Shown: positions 27,701 to 34,432 of the stretch, one piece after another
Numbering within the stretch: position 1 is the stretch's first letter
How the letters are laid out: each line of letters opens with the position of its first letter
From: Mnemiopsis leidyi
Taxonomy: Eukaryota; Ctenophora; Tentaculata; Lobata; Bolinopsidae
Direction: 5' to 3'
Length of the DNA: 50,277 bases
Assembly: GCA_000226015.1 (NCBI GenBank)
Contig: JH155759.1
Coordinates: 189,354 to 239,630 of the forward strand
The notes under the pieces: generated by a model
The model's database searches: none
The model's input: only the letters and a program-made list of their open reading frames with translations
Told to the model about the DNA's origin: nothing
Position numbers and translations under genes: made by a program

Positions 27701-30700
27701 TTTTGACAGACAATCGCCAACAGAGAAAATGTACAAAGGACCAATAACGGGAACAATAGACCTAGCCACCACGCTAGCCACACAAAAGTGGCTCCACTCC
27801 CAGGGATTCAACTCAGGTCCGGAGGACGGCAAGTGGAGTCCCTGCATCTCCATGGCAATACAAAGATTCTTGCTGTCACGTGGGTATGACGATGTCAAAG
27901 TGGACGCAGCTCTCCACACGGCAGCCTGTCAGATCACTCCTGGTTTCTTCAGGAAGTTAAACGGGAGTGAAGATAACTACCTCACTACTACTAGAGCTTT
28001 CCAGCAGTGGCTAAGAGAGGAGGGTGAGGATATTGGTAGGTTTTGTTTGTTTCAAGGTTCATGGTAAAATTACAATTTGTCAGTAGGATCATGATAGACG
28101 CTTAGATAAATTACAGATATTTTTAGTGTACTCTATCTCTTAGTTTTGTTAAAAATAAAACCTTGAAAATCTGACATTTCCGATCTCCCTGACTATGAAA
28201 CTTTTGAAAATCTGACATTTCCTATCTCCCTGACTATGAAACTTTTGAAAATCTGACATTTCCTATCTCCCTGACTAGATATAGACGGAAATTTCGGGCG
28301 TTACACCGTGTCAGCCTGGCAGAGATATCTCCAGAGGAACAAAGTAACAGGACCCCCGGAGATCTCCCTCAAGACAGTGTTCGCGTGTGACGGAGGTTCT
28401 AACGGTACGGAGGACGTGACGGTGAAGGTCGGATCTAAGTCAGCTGAGGAGTCGAGTATGGAGTTCCAGGAGGAGCTTACCGCCACGATAGAGGCCCCCT
28501 TGAAGGGGTTCACCCTGAGCGTGGAGGGGGAGAGTAGCAAGACTTTCAAGTCAGCCATGTCCCGGACCGAGTACAAGGAGACCGTTACCACGACAACCAT
28601 ACATTTAGATAAGCCGTGTTATGTGTATCAGGTGGTAGTGAAGGTGCCCACTCGACACGGGGTCATGACTATTCCCCTGCACAAACATATCTCTCCAACT
28701 CCCCTTATCTTTCAGGAGAGTTTTTGAATGTGTGAGTTTATGATAGAAGTTTTCACGGTAATTCTAGTGAATGGAGATTTGTTCTGATCTGAATATGAGT
28801 CAATGTTTGAAGTTATCGAGGTAACTTTAGTGATGGACGATTCATCTTGATCTAATATTTATTTGGTTTTGAAGACAACTGTATAGTTGATTGGTGTACT
28901 GAATAGAGATTTTAACAGATATTTGGTTACTCTAAATAAACGCAATACAACCACAATTAAAATACGTGGCCGAAAATTCTTCTTAAACATTAAACACGAT
29001 TTAACAACTATATAGACGGGAAGAACGGGAAGAACTCTACAATGAAATAATAACTCACGCCAAATCACAGACTATTCGAGTCGAGGAGGTATAGTAAGTC
29101 TGGACTACACACTGAACTGCAGGGTGCTCTTCGTCCTTGTGGTAGAAGGTCACTTTGTTCCCCAGGGACGGGTCGTCGTACCCGAACTGGTTCGTACTGA
29201 ATCCTGGGGTGTGCGGTGTGAACTGTGAACAATCTACTGATATTTAGCTTGTAGTGTACACCGGAAGTACGGTGTAAACAATCTTCTGATCTTCTAGCTT
29301 TTAGTTTACACAGGAAGTACAGTGTAAACAATCTTCTGATCTTTAGCTTGTAGTTTACACCGGGATTGTTGATTTAAGGAGTGGTTTAGGGCAAGAAAGT
29401 GAGCTTTTCAGATGTTATAAATTGACCTTATGTGAAAAAAGCAGCCAAAAGATTAAAGACTTAGGTATTATTTAGTGTGATAAAAGAATTAAGTATTATT
29501 TAGTGTGATGTGTTCAAGAATAAAAGTGAAATATACTCAATCACTAAATCCATGTTAAATAAACGCACCTTGTCCGCTGATGGTGATACGACTACCGCCC
29601 ACTCTGCTCCCCTTGTTGGGTGTGATACTGCTGACCCTGAACAGGGGAACTCCCACTGGGGTGAGGTGGAGTTAGTCCGGGGTACAATGGGAACCTACAA
29701 TGGGAACCTACAATGGGAACCTACAATGGGAACCTAGTAACCTAGTAACCTACCTGTCATGATAAACCTAGTGACGCACTGGTCACGCTTTGTGAGTCTA
29801 TGTTCATGTCAATAAACAATAGACCTAAACAAACTACATGTTTGGAGCTGGTTTAACAGTGGTGCTTTTATCTTGAGTTTAACAATAATTGCGAGAGCCG
29901 GTAATGTTTTACTTACGTAGACACAACGTCTTCTCAGTGAATATCATACATGCTAAAAATAAACAAATTGAACACTTACTGCAAGATTTGCGCCAACTTT
30001 GCTCAGAGCTGTGGGCTACAAATTCTTTACCCTCTCTACATGTGTAACTGAAAGTATGGGAAACTTAAGATCAGGAACTGAGCATATTTACCATCTTTAC
30101 ATTTAAGTAATGTCATGCTTTATGCAAACTAATTGAGCATATTTACCATCTTTACATTTAAGTAATGTAATGCTTTATGCGAACTGGTTGTTGGACGAAA
30201 AAGTACATTTATTAGGAAAACAGGATCTGACTATATGATTAAATTATTTGCACATTTTCTTTTCATGTCAAACAGTGCATAATTAGAACTTAGATTGCAA
30301 CAAGATTGCAACAAGATTGCAGGTCTAATGGTCTAGATTGCAGGTCTAGATAACAACACAGCTAGATTACACCCCTAGATTACACCTCTAGATTGCAGGT
30401 CTAGATCTAGATTGCACCTTCTCAAACAAAAGTGCACCTACCCGCCGGACCAGTAAGTGATTCCACCACAGTTGTCCCCCAGAGTTTTACAGACCTTCTG
30501 AGCCTCCTCCAGAGTGTCATACTTAGTCCGAGCAGGGATACCTGGTGCCCAGCCGCTTAGGTAGGACTTTTCTTTGTGCTCCCACTCACACTGCAGCTCT
30601 GGGAAGGAGGACGGGTTACTATACAATATACATATACATTTACAATTTAAAGCTCTATACTGAGGTAGATGGTTATTGAGGTGGGTGGTAATATTTTACT

Positions 30701-30928
30701 ACGAGTAATTTTCCATCCGAGTACAATACAATTTTACAGCATACAGGGGTCAAAATGGTTGAGGGAGACAAGGCGGGTTTAACAGTATTTGGACTAACGT
30801 AGGACGAAAAAGTCCGCACTCGCTTATATCGCTATAAGCAAAAGTGTGTGATGAAAACAAGAAAATGTCTTACCAGCGGCAACTGTGCCGAGAGCAATGA
30901 GATACCATGTTAAGACTGTCGCCTGCAT
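1..30928 (-). CDS. PKHD1L1: PKHD1L1 (fibrocystin-L)-like receptor, N-terminal ~2,290 residues, 57 exons, 3' part off window
   Basis: One multi-exon gene read from the start codon at 30928-30926 to the left edge. I reconstructed the exons by requiring an AG acceptor, a GT donor and a continuous reading phase; 56 complete exons add up to 6,881 coding bases. Domain order: signal peptide (1-18), cysteine-rich module (19-93), IPT/TIG domains, PA14 (about 410-592), a long IPT/TIG series, a CAP domain (about 1455-1619), then more IPT/TIG. Signal peptide, IPT pair, PA14 and IPT array in that order is the family signature of PKHD1L1, a large extracellular type I membrane protein of about 4,200 residues in vertebrates; G8 and beta-helix domains would be expected beyond the edge. 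Block entries below give exon coordinates. Weak points: the phase of the exon 44/45 junction and the donor of exon 20. Plain PKHD1 is the main alternative, but PA14 favours PKHD1L1. Confidence 0.85.
761..860. repeat. TATGTTTG-type microsatellite in intron 56
   Basis: Short degenerate repeat of GTATGTTT units starting about 37 bases past the donor of exon 56 on the minus strand. Confidence 0.9.
1682..1858. repeat. (GACA)n microsatellite at the exon 54 donor
   Basis: About 175 bases of GACA repeats. On the minus strand it is CTGT and starts within ten bases of the exon 54 donor at 1866/1867. Its long open frames on both strands are repeat artefacts. Confidence 0.95.
2046..2203. repeat. Dispersed hairpin-like repeat, copy 1
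   Basis: Shares the start ACAGAAACCAATGGACGTCA and the following bases (GGATTTCTGG ... GTCGGAAA) with a copy at 6152. Part of it can fold back: CTAGTTTGTGACAGTGATT near 2096 against a near-complement ending at about 2182. This suggests a small non-autonomous DNA element. Confidence 0.6.
2284..2521. repeat. 21-base minisatellite in intron 53, 11 copies
   Basis: Units of AGGTTGTTAAAACCTTAAAGT. It begins about 40 bases after the exon 53 donor on the minus strand. Each unit contains the self-complementary GGTTGTTAAAACC-type core, so it may fold. Confidence 0.9.
2656..2995 (-). repeat. 69-base minisatellite carrying the exon 53 acceptor, five copies
   Basis: On the minus strand each unit holds AATTTCAG followed by GTGAAAGTGGAC, the acceptor and first codons of exon 53. 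Units start near 2656, 2725, 2794, 2863 and 2933. The unit length is a multiple of three, but reading on from any upstream acceptor meets a TAG in the unit, so only the acceptor at 2662 gives product. Confidence 0.85.
4167..5366 (-). CDS. Intronless class A (rhodopsin-like) G protein-coupled receptor, nested in intron 49
   Basis: A 399-residue single-exon reading frame with seven hydrophobic segments at roughly 64-88, 100-125, 139-160, 180-205, 232-262, 272-297 and 308-336. Class A landmarks: Asn81 in AILGNS (TM1), Asp111 in LALVDLL (TM2), Cys137 at the start of TM3 pairing with Cys220 in the second outer loop, Pro289 in FLSFLPYF (TM6) and NPIIY at 328-332 (TM7). The DRY motif at the end of TM3 is replaced by Asn-Lys-Leu, while the following HCIIFP keeps the loop proline. 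Asn39 and Asn46 (NAS, NTS) are likely glycosylation sites of the outer N-terminus. It lies on the same strand as the host gene, between exons 49 and 50. The ligand cannot be told; intronless orphan receptors of this type are common in invertebrates. Confidence 0.85.
   Translation of the reverse strand: MTKTSSTDGDIFSNIADVTGPTLIPVTLPPTLVNTVALNASVLLGNTSSDRVWLYAPYTPIGRILAIAWSLLTAILAILGNSTVLLASVKYKAITVDKVSVTLIRHLALVDLLSGVLTTLNLTYLVTGRNVYGNLACYLHSRIFSYFLSVGTVFIALLNLNKLHCIIFPTRIALKTFKHGLLICSVVWFSVALIWLGTVVSILAHTDTSTILFQIGGIQCGTGIPASSKIVRVLIIIASVCFVALPLLTIVVTSVWLGCIVYRVTGTFQRQGVFTMLLVSGVFFLSFLPYFLVTAMRETLSVSNSSSAWFCALFKVSILARNANFAANPIIYCFTIRSFWSFVRGKMSLCYKWFPLDQFRRLKVRFESGAVQFATVLGLSGHNSGDPTGHDVPRSATDP
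6152..6300. repeat. Dispersed repeat, copy 2
   Basis: Second copy of the element at 2046, starting ACAGAAACCAATGGACGTCA, inside intron 49. The downstream part (CAGTTTGTGGCGGCGATTGA) is also shared with changes. Confidence 0.6.
7249..10430 (-). CDS. PKHD1L1: PKHD1L1-like exons 40-49: IPT/TIG repeats after the CAP domain
   Basis: Exons 10323-10430, 10081-10159, 9558-9646, 9194-9349, 8958-9061, 8717-8824, 8434-8534, 8128-8276, 7710-7899 and 7249-7419. IPT features include STPRITNVTRQLFWDETIRI then GFGTNPCAVKVKLGSEHECT (exons 42-43), SGENHELYAYSSIQPKITSI (exon 44), GGLSVVLTGGGFKYNTGEDA (exon 45), TVTNVTKTAKDPGPGFTVII (exon 47) and SVQPTSGSVHGGTVITITGT (exon 49). Exon 44 ends in phase 0 at its GTAATG donor, but exon 45 needs phase 1; a weaker donor five codons further on (AAGC/GTTAGC) would repair the phase. 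The other junctions agree. The exon 49 acceptor is preceded by tandem copies of itself. Confidence 0.8.
7411..7650 (-). repeat. 59/60-base minisatellite carrying the exon 49 acceptor, four copies
   Basis: On the minus strand each unit has TTTTCCCAG followed by ATTACATCAGT and CAGCCGAC, the acceptor and first seven codons of exon 49 (ITSVQPT). Copies are spaced 59, 60 and 59 bases. The copy next to the exon body (acceptor at 7419/7420) is the functional one by reading frame. Confidence 0.85.
11201..12256 (-). CDS. PKHD1L1-like exons 37-39: embedded CAP (SCP/TAPS) domain
   Basis: Exons 12067-12256, 11613-11766 and 11201-11351 encode about 165 residues with the hallmarks of the CAP superfamily: EVHNMYRRRHKDTP (helix 1 with its histidine), AKTADYWANYMVEKNVF, REGRGENLM (GENL motif with its glutamate), AITAWYSEG (second glutamate), KVGCSI and YVVCHYAPAGN (CAP signature 2). 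The usual GHFTQ motif reads LRYSQ, so the second histidine of the metal-binding tetrad is lost. Exon 36 (IPT) leaves phase 1 and exon 37 takes phase 1; exon 39 leaves phase 1 and exon 40 takes phase 1, so the domain is in frame with the fibrocystin-L-like chain on both sides. CAP domains are secreted, often lipid- or protease-related; the role here is unknown. Confidence 0.8.
12409..12505. repeat. (AAAC)-rich microsatellite in intron 36
   Basis: Runs of ACAAACTA and CAAACAAA, ending about 20 bases from the exon 36 donor. Confidence 0.8.
12527..15423 (-). CDS. PKHD1L1: PKHD1L1-like exons 29-36: IPT/TIG repeats
   Basis: Exons 15238-15423, 14898-14990, 14529-14605, 14262-14340, 13511-13615, 13258-13340, 12887-13024 and 12527-12728. 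At least four IPT/TIG domains are visible: GGSGTAITITGTGFG (exon 29), SAISPTTGSVGGG joined to TVVTITGSGFD (exons 30-31), SQISPGSGSV joined to GNTKVTITGTNL (exons 33-34), and DVTPLQGSVVGGTEVTITGS (exon 36). As often in this family, introns cut each IPT domain just after the SP..GS turn. All phases join. The exon 32 donor (GTTCGT) runs directly into a long 9-base repeat array. IPT/TIG domains are immunoglobulin-like folds used in extracellular binding. Confidence 0.85.
13131..13223. repeat. Two direct copies of a 45-base sequence in intron 34
   Basis: TTAACTTGGATCATGTTCAT and the following 25 bases (ending GCGAAGTATGTT) occur twice in direct succession. Confidence 0.9.
13719..14257. repeat. AGGATATGT minisatellite at the exon 32 donor
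   Basis: About 540 bases of a degenerate 9-base unit. On the minus strand it begins right after the exon 32 donor (GTTCGTACATATCC). The long Tyr/Pro/Thr open frame through it is a repeat artefact. Confidence 0.95.
15650..17543 (-). CDS. PKHD1L1: PKHD1L1-like exons 25-28: duplicated 44-residue module, then IPT-flanking segment
   Basis: Exons 17412-17543, 17068-17199, 16475-16602 and 15650-15755. Exons 25 and 26 are both 132 bases, both phase 1 to 1, and encode clearly paralogous segments: GTFDVTIDGTTHFNVDVHIQ ... GNCYG and GTFDLTIDGHKYEKIDVHIK ... GNCY. Exon 27 encodes 42 residues including RGGLVMTPLYGDWLRTAHSK; its acceptor at 16602 was chosen because it alone joins exon 26 in phase. Exon 28 starts VAVKVGGIQAFCNGTCDY and runs into the next IPT (ATSLTPSSG). 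The string PQVAVKVGG across the 27/28 junction matches the PQV-V-V-NG pattern common in PKHD1L1 between IPT repeats. The 3' half of exon 27 with its donor is repeated eight times in the downstream intron. Confidence 0.8.
15905..16548 (-). repeat. 79-base minisatellite carrying the 3' half and donor of exon 27, eight copies
   Basis: Unit starts (TTTGGAGTGA on the plus strand) at 15911, 15990, 16069, 16148, 16244, 16323, 16402 and 16481. On the minus strand each unit holds the last ~59 bases of exon 27 (LVMTPLYGDWLRTAHSKPQ), an intact donor CCCCAG/GTAAG in most copies, and about 20 intron bases. The first copy in gene direction (16475-16548) is the real exon end. An 11-base N run interrupts the array. 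Confidence 0.9.
16222..16232. other. Assembly gap of 11 N inside the 79-base array
   Basis: Eleven N within the minisatellite. The spacing across it is 96 instead of 79 bases, so the copy number here is not reliable. Confidence 0.95.
16935..17025. repeat. 22-base repeat in intron 26
   Basis: Four to five copies of AAAAATTAAGCTTCACTCTAC, beginning about 45 bases from the exon 26 donor. Confidence 0.85.
17249..17381. mobile_element. MITE-like element with 20-base terminal inverted repeats
   Basis: GTTCCAAAATTAAGTACCCC at 17249-17268 is the exact reverse complement of GGGGTACTTAATTTTGGAAC at 17362-17381. The 133-base element has no coding capacity and lies in intron 25, between the duplicated exons 25 and 26. 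No clear target duplication was seen. Confidence 0.6.
17792..21929 (-). CDS. PKHD1L1: PKHD1L1-like exons 17-24: beta-rich linker region with repeated W-K-V/I-R exon starts
   Basis: Exons 21845-21929, 21153-21274, 20837-20941, 20489-20599, 20185-20333, 18547-18679, 18131-18221 and 17792-17867. Exons 20, 21 and 23 all begin in phase 2 with Trp-Lys (WKIRRVLLG, WKVRKVELG, WKINMKTYG), which points to internal exon duplication. The exon 20 donor is uncertain: a GT at 20505 is possible, but only the end at 20489 (coding TGVFKIR before the splice) gives the phase exon 21 needs. Exon 22 encodes EITDYCDDGEDCTNERTEE. A 19-base candidate exon (18403-18421) has the same phases as exon 22. No domain name is offered for this stretch; by position it is the region between PA14 and the next IPT series. 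Confidence 0.7.
18403..18421 (-). CDS. Candidate 19-base micro-exon, alternative to exon 22 of the PKHD1L1-like gene
   Basis: Flanked by TATGCAG and GTAAGTGTGG, it encodes ILFAR plus split codons at both ends and has the same phases as exon 22 (in 1, out 2). Its last bases and donor (CCAGGAA/GTAAGTG) are identical to those of exon 22, so it either arose by local duplication of that donor or is a decoy. Using it instead of exon 22 would shorten the protein by 38 residues; using both would break the frame. Confidence 0.35.
21308..21775. repeat. 22-base minisatellite in intron 17, about 21 copies
   Basis: Units of CATAAAAACATACTTATACTGT with a C/G variant (ATACTT or ATAGTT). It ends about 35 bases upstream of the exon 18 acceptor. 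Confidence 0.95.
22163..24602 (-). CDS. PKHD1L1: PKHD1L1-like exons 12-16: PA14 domain and following segment
   Basis: Exons 24447-24602, 24075-24222, 22910-23155, 22625-22748 and 22163-22292. Exon 12 starts with RGVTVEYWSKETDK, the usual lead-in of a PA14 domain. Exon 13 carries the core YYVRLKFFLNIQETDQYGFH followed by HSGKLYVSTDDDPANV, matching the beta-barrel part where PA14 domains place a paired aspartate (here DDD). Exon 14 gives LEAGKIYYVEFVGVMWNYGQ, the closing strands. PA14 is a carbohydrate- or ligand-binding module in many surface proteins; in PKHD1L1 it also follows the first IPT domains. Exon 15 (STAEQISDAII) and exon 16 (EPYCGRW) fit the post-PA14 segment of that family. The exon 16 donor is unusual (GTTCGT). 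Confidence 0.85.
22330..22617. repeat. ~38-base minisatellite in intron 15, about 7-8 copies
   Basis: Units of AATCTCTGGGACATTCCCGC plus TTTCAACTCAAGA with small changes. It begins within ten bases of the exon 15 donor. Confidence 0.9.
23168..23690. repeat. TTGTTTTACTTAT-type repeat upstream of the exon 14 acceptor
   Basis: Over 500 bases of degenerate TTTTACTTAT and TTATGTTATTG units. It ends about 12 bases before exon 14, so it abuts the polypyrimidine tract. Confidence 0.95.
24807..29655 (-). CDS. PKHD1L1: PKHD1L1-like exons 4-11: first IPT/TIG domains
   Basis: Exons 29569-29655, 29059-29203, 26756-26873, 26119-26315, 25825-25950, 25521-25591, 25048-25158 and 24807-24897. IPT starts are visible as SSITPNKGSRVGGSRITISG (exon 4), PYISSVGNAHVPAGSVLTMT (exon 7) and TVSPTEGSKNGGTKITITSE (exon 10). 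The typical C-terminal cysteine strand appears as RIVCDL in exon 5 and KIVCSTPA in exon 11. For exon 4 the acceptor at 29655/29656 was chosen over a nearer one because only it keeps the phase after exon 3. The intron between exons 5 and 6 (26874-29058) is enlarged and holds an opposite-strand gene. The exon 6 donor opens straight into a tandem repeat that copies the donor motif. Confidence 0.85.
26520..26762 (-). repeat. ~11-base minisatellite made of the exon 6 donor motif
   Basis: On the minus strand exon 6 ends TACTGG and its donor GTAGGTT is followed by more than 20 repeats of the kind GGTTCTGGGTA or GGTTCTGTGTA, each with a donor-like GTAGGTT. Reading through the true donor meets TAG after a few codons. 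Confidence 0.85.
26874..27728. other. Intron 5, part between host exon 6 and the nested gene
   Basis: About 850 bases without any coding exon I can support on either strand. It would contain the promoter of the nested plus-strand gene; I see no TATA box or repeated motif that stands out. A G/C-poor sequence with a CCCCTCCCC stretch at about 27640 is the only composition change. Confidence 0.4.
27729..28727 (+). CDS. Nested two-exon gene: peptidoglycan-binding-like repeats plus aerolysin-type pore-forming region
   Basis: Exon 1 is 27729-28035 and exon 2 runs from 28285 (or from 28279, an equally in-frame AG) to the stop at 28727, giving 249 or 251 residues with no signal peptide. The N-terminal half has two helical repeats like PG_binding_1: about 13-53 (containing DGKWSPC and AIQRFLLSRGY) and about 86-121 (TTTRAFQQWL, DGNFGRYTVSAWQRYLQ). 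The C-terminal ~120 residues are beta-rich and Ser/Thr/Glu-rich with alternating polarity, a glycine-containing amphipathic stretch, and a PCYVYQVVV strand; this is the look of the aerolysin/ETX-MTX2 pore-forming fold. The assignment is by pattern only. The gene lies on the opposite strand inside intron 5 of the PKHD1L1-like gene. An AATAAA at 28935 could be its polyadenylation signal. No frameshift or stop breaks it. Confidence 0.7.
28150..28278 (+). repeat. Three copies of a ~43-base unit at the 3' end of the nested gene's intron
   Basis: Units contain GAAAATCTGACATTTCC and TATCTCCCTGACTA. The last copy runs into the acceptor (CTGACTAG); the earlier copies read CTGACTATG and lack the AG. 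Confidence 0.85.
29225..29362. repeat. Three ~58-base direct repeats upstream of the exon 5 acceptor
   Basis: Copies share AATCTTCTGATCTT, TAGCTTGTAGTTTACAC and GGAAGTAC. They start about 20 bases before exon 5 in intron 4. Confidence 0.8.
29690..29755. repeat. 13-base repeat upstream of the exon 4 acceptor
   Basis: Four copies of TACAATGGGAACC, about 35 bases upstream of exon 4. Confidence 0.85.
29980..30928 (-). CDS. PKHD1L1: PKHD1L1-like exons 1-3: start codon, signal peptide, PAN/apple-like module
   Basis: Exons 30874-30928, 30442-30598 and 29980-30047. The first coding exon encodes MQATVLTWYLIALGTVAA, a clear signal peptide whose hydrophobic core ends in VAA, so cleavage near residue 18 is likely. 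Exons 2 and 3 encode about 75 residues with five cysteines, including the pieces YDTLEEAQKVCKTLGDNCGG, ITYWSGG and YTCREG. The pattern of an aromatic-rich start, an EEAQ..C helix, CGGITY and a final cysteine resembles PAN/apple-like or lectin-associated modules in invertebrate secreted proteins; I do not recognise it as standard in vertebrate PKHD1L1. Phases (1, 2, 1) join without conflict. The ATG lies in the context GCCAATGC. The 3' end of intron 2 contains two copies of a ~65-base repeat (30079-30185). Confidence 0.8.
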
Positions 30929-30999
30929 TGGCAACGTCTTTCGTACTTAACTTCTACTTTCTAGAAGCTGAGATAGACTGAATAGTGAAATTGGAGAAG

Positions 31000-33500
31000 A
31001 GCTAATAAACTGGTTGAAAATTAGATACTTAACTACTTGAAAAAAAGTTATTGATTAAGCCGTGGAAATGAAAATATAGGCATAGTACCTCGATAGTTAT
31101 TCAAGGATAAAAGAAACAAAAGAGAATTTATCAAGCAATTAACAATCAGATTTTACAATTCGCACTCCACCCCATCGAAATTGGTAAAAACTAAAAAGTG
31201 GAGCTGCGTTAGAGTAAAAAAGAGCGGTTGCTAACAGTTTAAGCACCAGCATCAGTTTAAAAGAAATTATAACTGAATAAAGAGAATCACGGTCACTGAG
31301 GTCTAAATATTCTCAAGAAAATAGCCGCAAGACGATTTTCCCAATCACCTACGCATGCAATCTTCCTCTACCACGATTTTTAGACTGTCTCGAACATACG
31401 TCAGAACACCATTTCATTATATAGCAGTGAATAGCGCTGCAGCTTAAGTTTGCTCTTTCACAAAAGAAGAAGAAGGGATGGTGCAGGACACGGCCAGAAA
31501 TTTTTATAGAAGTTTCAAAGAGAAATCAGCAGTCAACCTGGGGACTGACCTGCCGATGTGGCAGTATATAATTACAACAACGATTCACCTCATTGTACAA
31601 CTTTAGTAGACAAAATCGTGCACGTACAGGTCTCAGAAGAACAATGCCTGAACAACAAAGCCATGCCACGTCACGAATCTAACTTTCTATCGAGCACACT
31701 TTCACGGCCCAGGATTGCTTGTCAGGGACTTACTCGACAGACATACACAGTTCACTCAAGGCACGAGCGTACTTGCCACACACGTCAGCCTGATAGTGGC
31801 CAGGGAATTTATAGATTTTAGCACAGTTTATTTAGATTTTTTAAAACTTGCAAATAAGAGAAAAATTGCCAGTCAAGTCCTGTCATCTGAAAGAAAATGC
31901 CTTAAAGTATTACAATACAAACCACAAAACTAGAAAAAAAGTTGCGTTCCAGGGGAATTACTGAAAACAATAGCAGTTCATAGAAAATTCAGCCAATCAA
32001 GTAATGTCTGTTCAACGAAAAATCAAGAAGAATCAAATCAATTTCAGTTTCTAATGTTTATTGCACTGAACAAAAAAGCTATTTCAAGTAAAAGTTTTGC
32101 TGTTTCAGTGATTTTCTAAGAACTTAATAACAAAACAACAATTTTAGAATGAACAATGCGACCAAACTACCACGAGATTCTAAAACTCATCCGGATACTT
32201 ATCTGCAGAAAAACAACAAACAAAATACTATATCTATAAAAGAATAAAGAATCGGCCTCGTGTTGCGATTCCTTTCATCTTTCCAAACCTTAATCAGCGG
32301 CATTATTGTTGTACATGATTCGGAAAGGAAAAGTAAAATTGCTTGCACCTGCTAAAAAGTCAGCAAAGCGTTACGTTATATTGAAGCTGTGTGTGTTCAC
32401 TCCGCTGTGTTAAGCATAATGCGAACCATTAATGCAAGCCAATTCACAGAATCACGTAATGGAGAGCGTCGACTCAGGGACGAAGTACTGAATGAGGATA
32501 GGGAAGAGAAACACAAAAAATAACAGCCGAGGGACAAAATATCGAAACGAGGCGTTTAGTAACAAAAAACAGCAGAAAAAACAACGGAGTGTGGTGATCA
32601 GAGATCTTGTGGGGTGGTGAGAGATCTTGTGGGGTGGTGAGAGATCTTGTGGGGTGGTGAAAGAGCCAGATCTAAGATGGTGAGAGAGCTAGATATTTGG
32701 ACACTAGGCGCCACGATCATCACGAGTAACGCCATTGGTAATTGCATGAATTATAGATTAAAACTAATGATATGGGTGACCGTGAAGTGTGCTCAATGAA
32801 CATCCACGATCCATCATGCGTACTTCAGCACTATCCTCCACTTTTTATGGTATCCATACTAATGTATACTGTATAGGTGCATGAGTGTGTTATGGTAGTA
32901 TTGTCCCGTCATTCCATTCTACGTTTCTCAGAAATACATGCAGCATATAAACCCGCGACGTATCATTAGCCTGCCAAACTATCATTATCATTAGGTTTAG
33001 TAAGGACTAAAGAAATAAGGATTACATAAGACAGGTCTAGCGTCAGTTGGAGAAGATAACACGTCACTTGAATAGTCAGAGTGATATCAAATAACGGTAT
33101 TTAAAGATGAATTTTGAAGGTGTATATAGATTATCTGCAACTTTTCCAGAAAAGTTTACTTAGCTCGAAGAAGAAAATGTTGTTGTGAAGTAACACTAGT
33201 TGAAATTAAAATTCTCGACTGCTAACAGTGTAATTTGCACATGATATCTGTTTTTCTTAGTATAGCGCCACTTTAGTTAAGAAAACCTTCACGTTGTAAG
33301 TATCTAAAAAGAATTAAATCAAGAAGCATTTCGGATTTCACAGCAACACTAACGAATCGAAGACGTATCAAAAACGTACGTACGTACGCACATATATTTA
33401 AGTGTCTGAGCTGAGACTGACTTCAAAGCTGCATATGATAAGACATTGCAGAGCTCTGAAAATCAAACTTCTCAGCAACACCCATCATCATCTCTGGGAA
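31000..33500. other. Region upstream of the PKHD1L1-like gene; no gene seen
   Basis: It would include the promoter and 5' untranslated region of the large minus-strand gene. A CTATATAA-like box on the minus strand lies at 31417-31424, about 490 bases upstream of the start codon, which is far for a TATA box unless there is a 5' intron. A GAGATCTTGTGGGGTGGT repeat (three copies) lies at 32595-32660. The open frame at 31558-31933 has no recognisable features. Confidence 0.4.
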
Positions 33501-33609
33501 TATGTGGGGTTATCCGTCCCACTCTCATCCCAAAACAGGGTTCTAACTTCATAACCCATCAGTTAGCATCTTGATTAGTAAAATACAGTAAGAATACAGA
33601 CTAGAGTTA

Positions 33610-34328
33610 NNNNNNNNNNNNNNNNNNNNNNNNNNNNNNNNNNNNNNNNNNNNNNNNNNNNNNNNNNNNNNNNNNNNNNNNNNNNNNNNNNNNNNNNNNN
33701 NNNNNNNNNNNNNNNNNNNNNNNNNNNNNNNNNNNNNNNNNNNNNNNNNNNNNNNNNNNNNNNNNNNNNNNNNNNNNNNNNNNNNNNNNNNNNNNNNNNN
33801 NNNNNNNNNNNNNNNNNNNNNNNNNNNNNNNNNNNNNNNNNNNNNNNNNNNNNNNNNNNNNNNNNNNNNNNNNNNNNNNNNNNNNNNNNNNNNNNNNNNN
33901 NNNNNNNNNNNNNNNNNNNNNNNNNNNNNNNNNNNNNNNNNNNNNNNNNNNNNNNNNNNNNNNNNNNNNNNNNNNNNNNNNNNNNNNNNNNNNNNNNNNN
34001 NNNNNNNNNNNNNNNNNNNNNNNNNNNNNNNNNNNNNNNNNNNNNNNNNNNNNNNNNNNNNNNNNNNNNNNNNNNNNNNNNNNNNNNNNNNNNNNNNNNN
34101 NNNNNNNNNNNNNNNNNNNNNNNNNNNNNNNNNNNNNNNNNNNNNNNNNNNNNNNNNNNNNNNNNNNNNNNNNNNNNNNNNNNNNNNNNNNNNNNNNNNN
34201 NNNNNNNNNNNNNNNNNNNNNNNNNNNNNNNNNNNNNNNNNNNNNNNNNNNNNNNNNNNNNNNNNNNNNNNNNNNNNNNNNNNNNNNNNNNNNNNNNNNN
34301 NNNNNNNNNNNNNNNNNNNNNNNNNNNN
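33610..34328. other. Assembly gap of 719 N flanked by a duplicated ~105-base sequence
   Basis: The sequence starting TTATCCGTCCC and ending CTAGAGTTA occurs on both sides (about 33505-33609 and 34329-34432) with a few changes. A true local duplication is possible, but the same read end placed on both sides of a gap, or two haplotypes, is as likely. Confidence 0.85.
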
Positions 34329-34432
34329 GGTTTATCCGTCCCCATCTCATCCCAAAAACAGGGTTCTAACTTCATAACCCAATCAGTTAGCATCTTGATT
34401 GTAAAAATACAGTAAGAAATCAGCTAGAGTTA

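Noticed and set aside
28301-28600. Minus-strand open frame opposite the nested gene
   Set aside because: It is a shadow frame of exon 2 of the plus-strand gene, with no splice consistency with the host gene.
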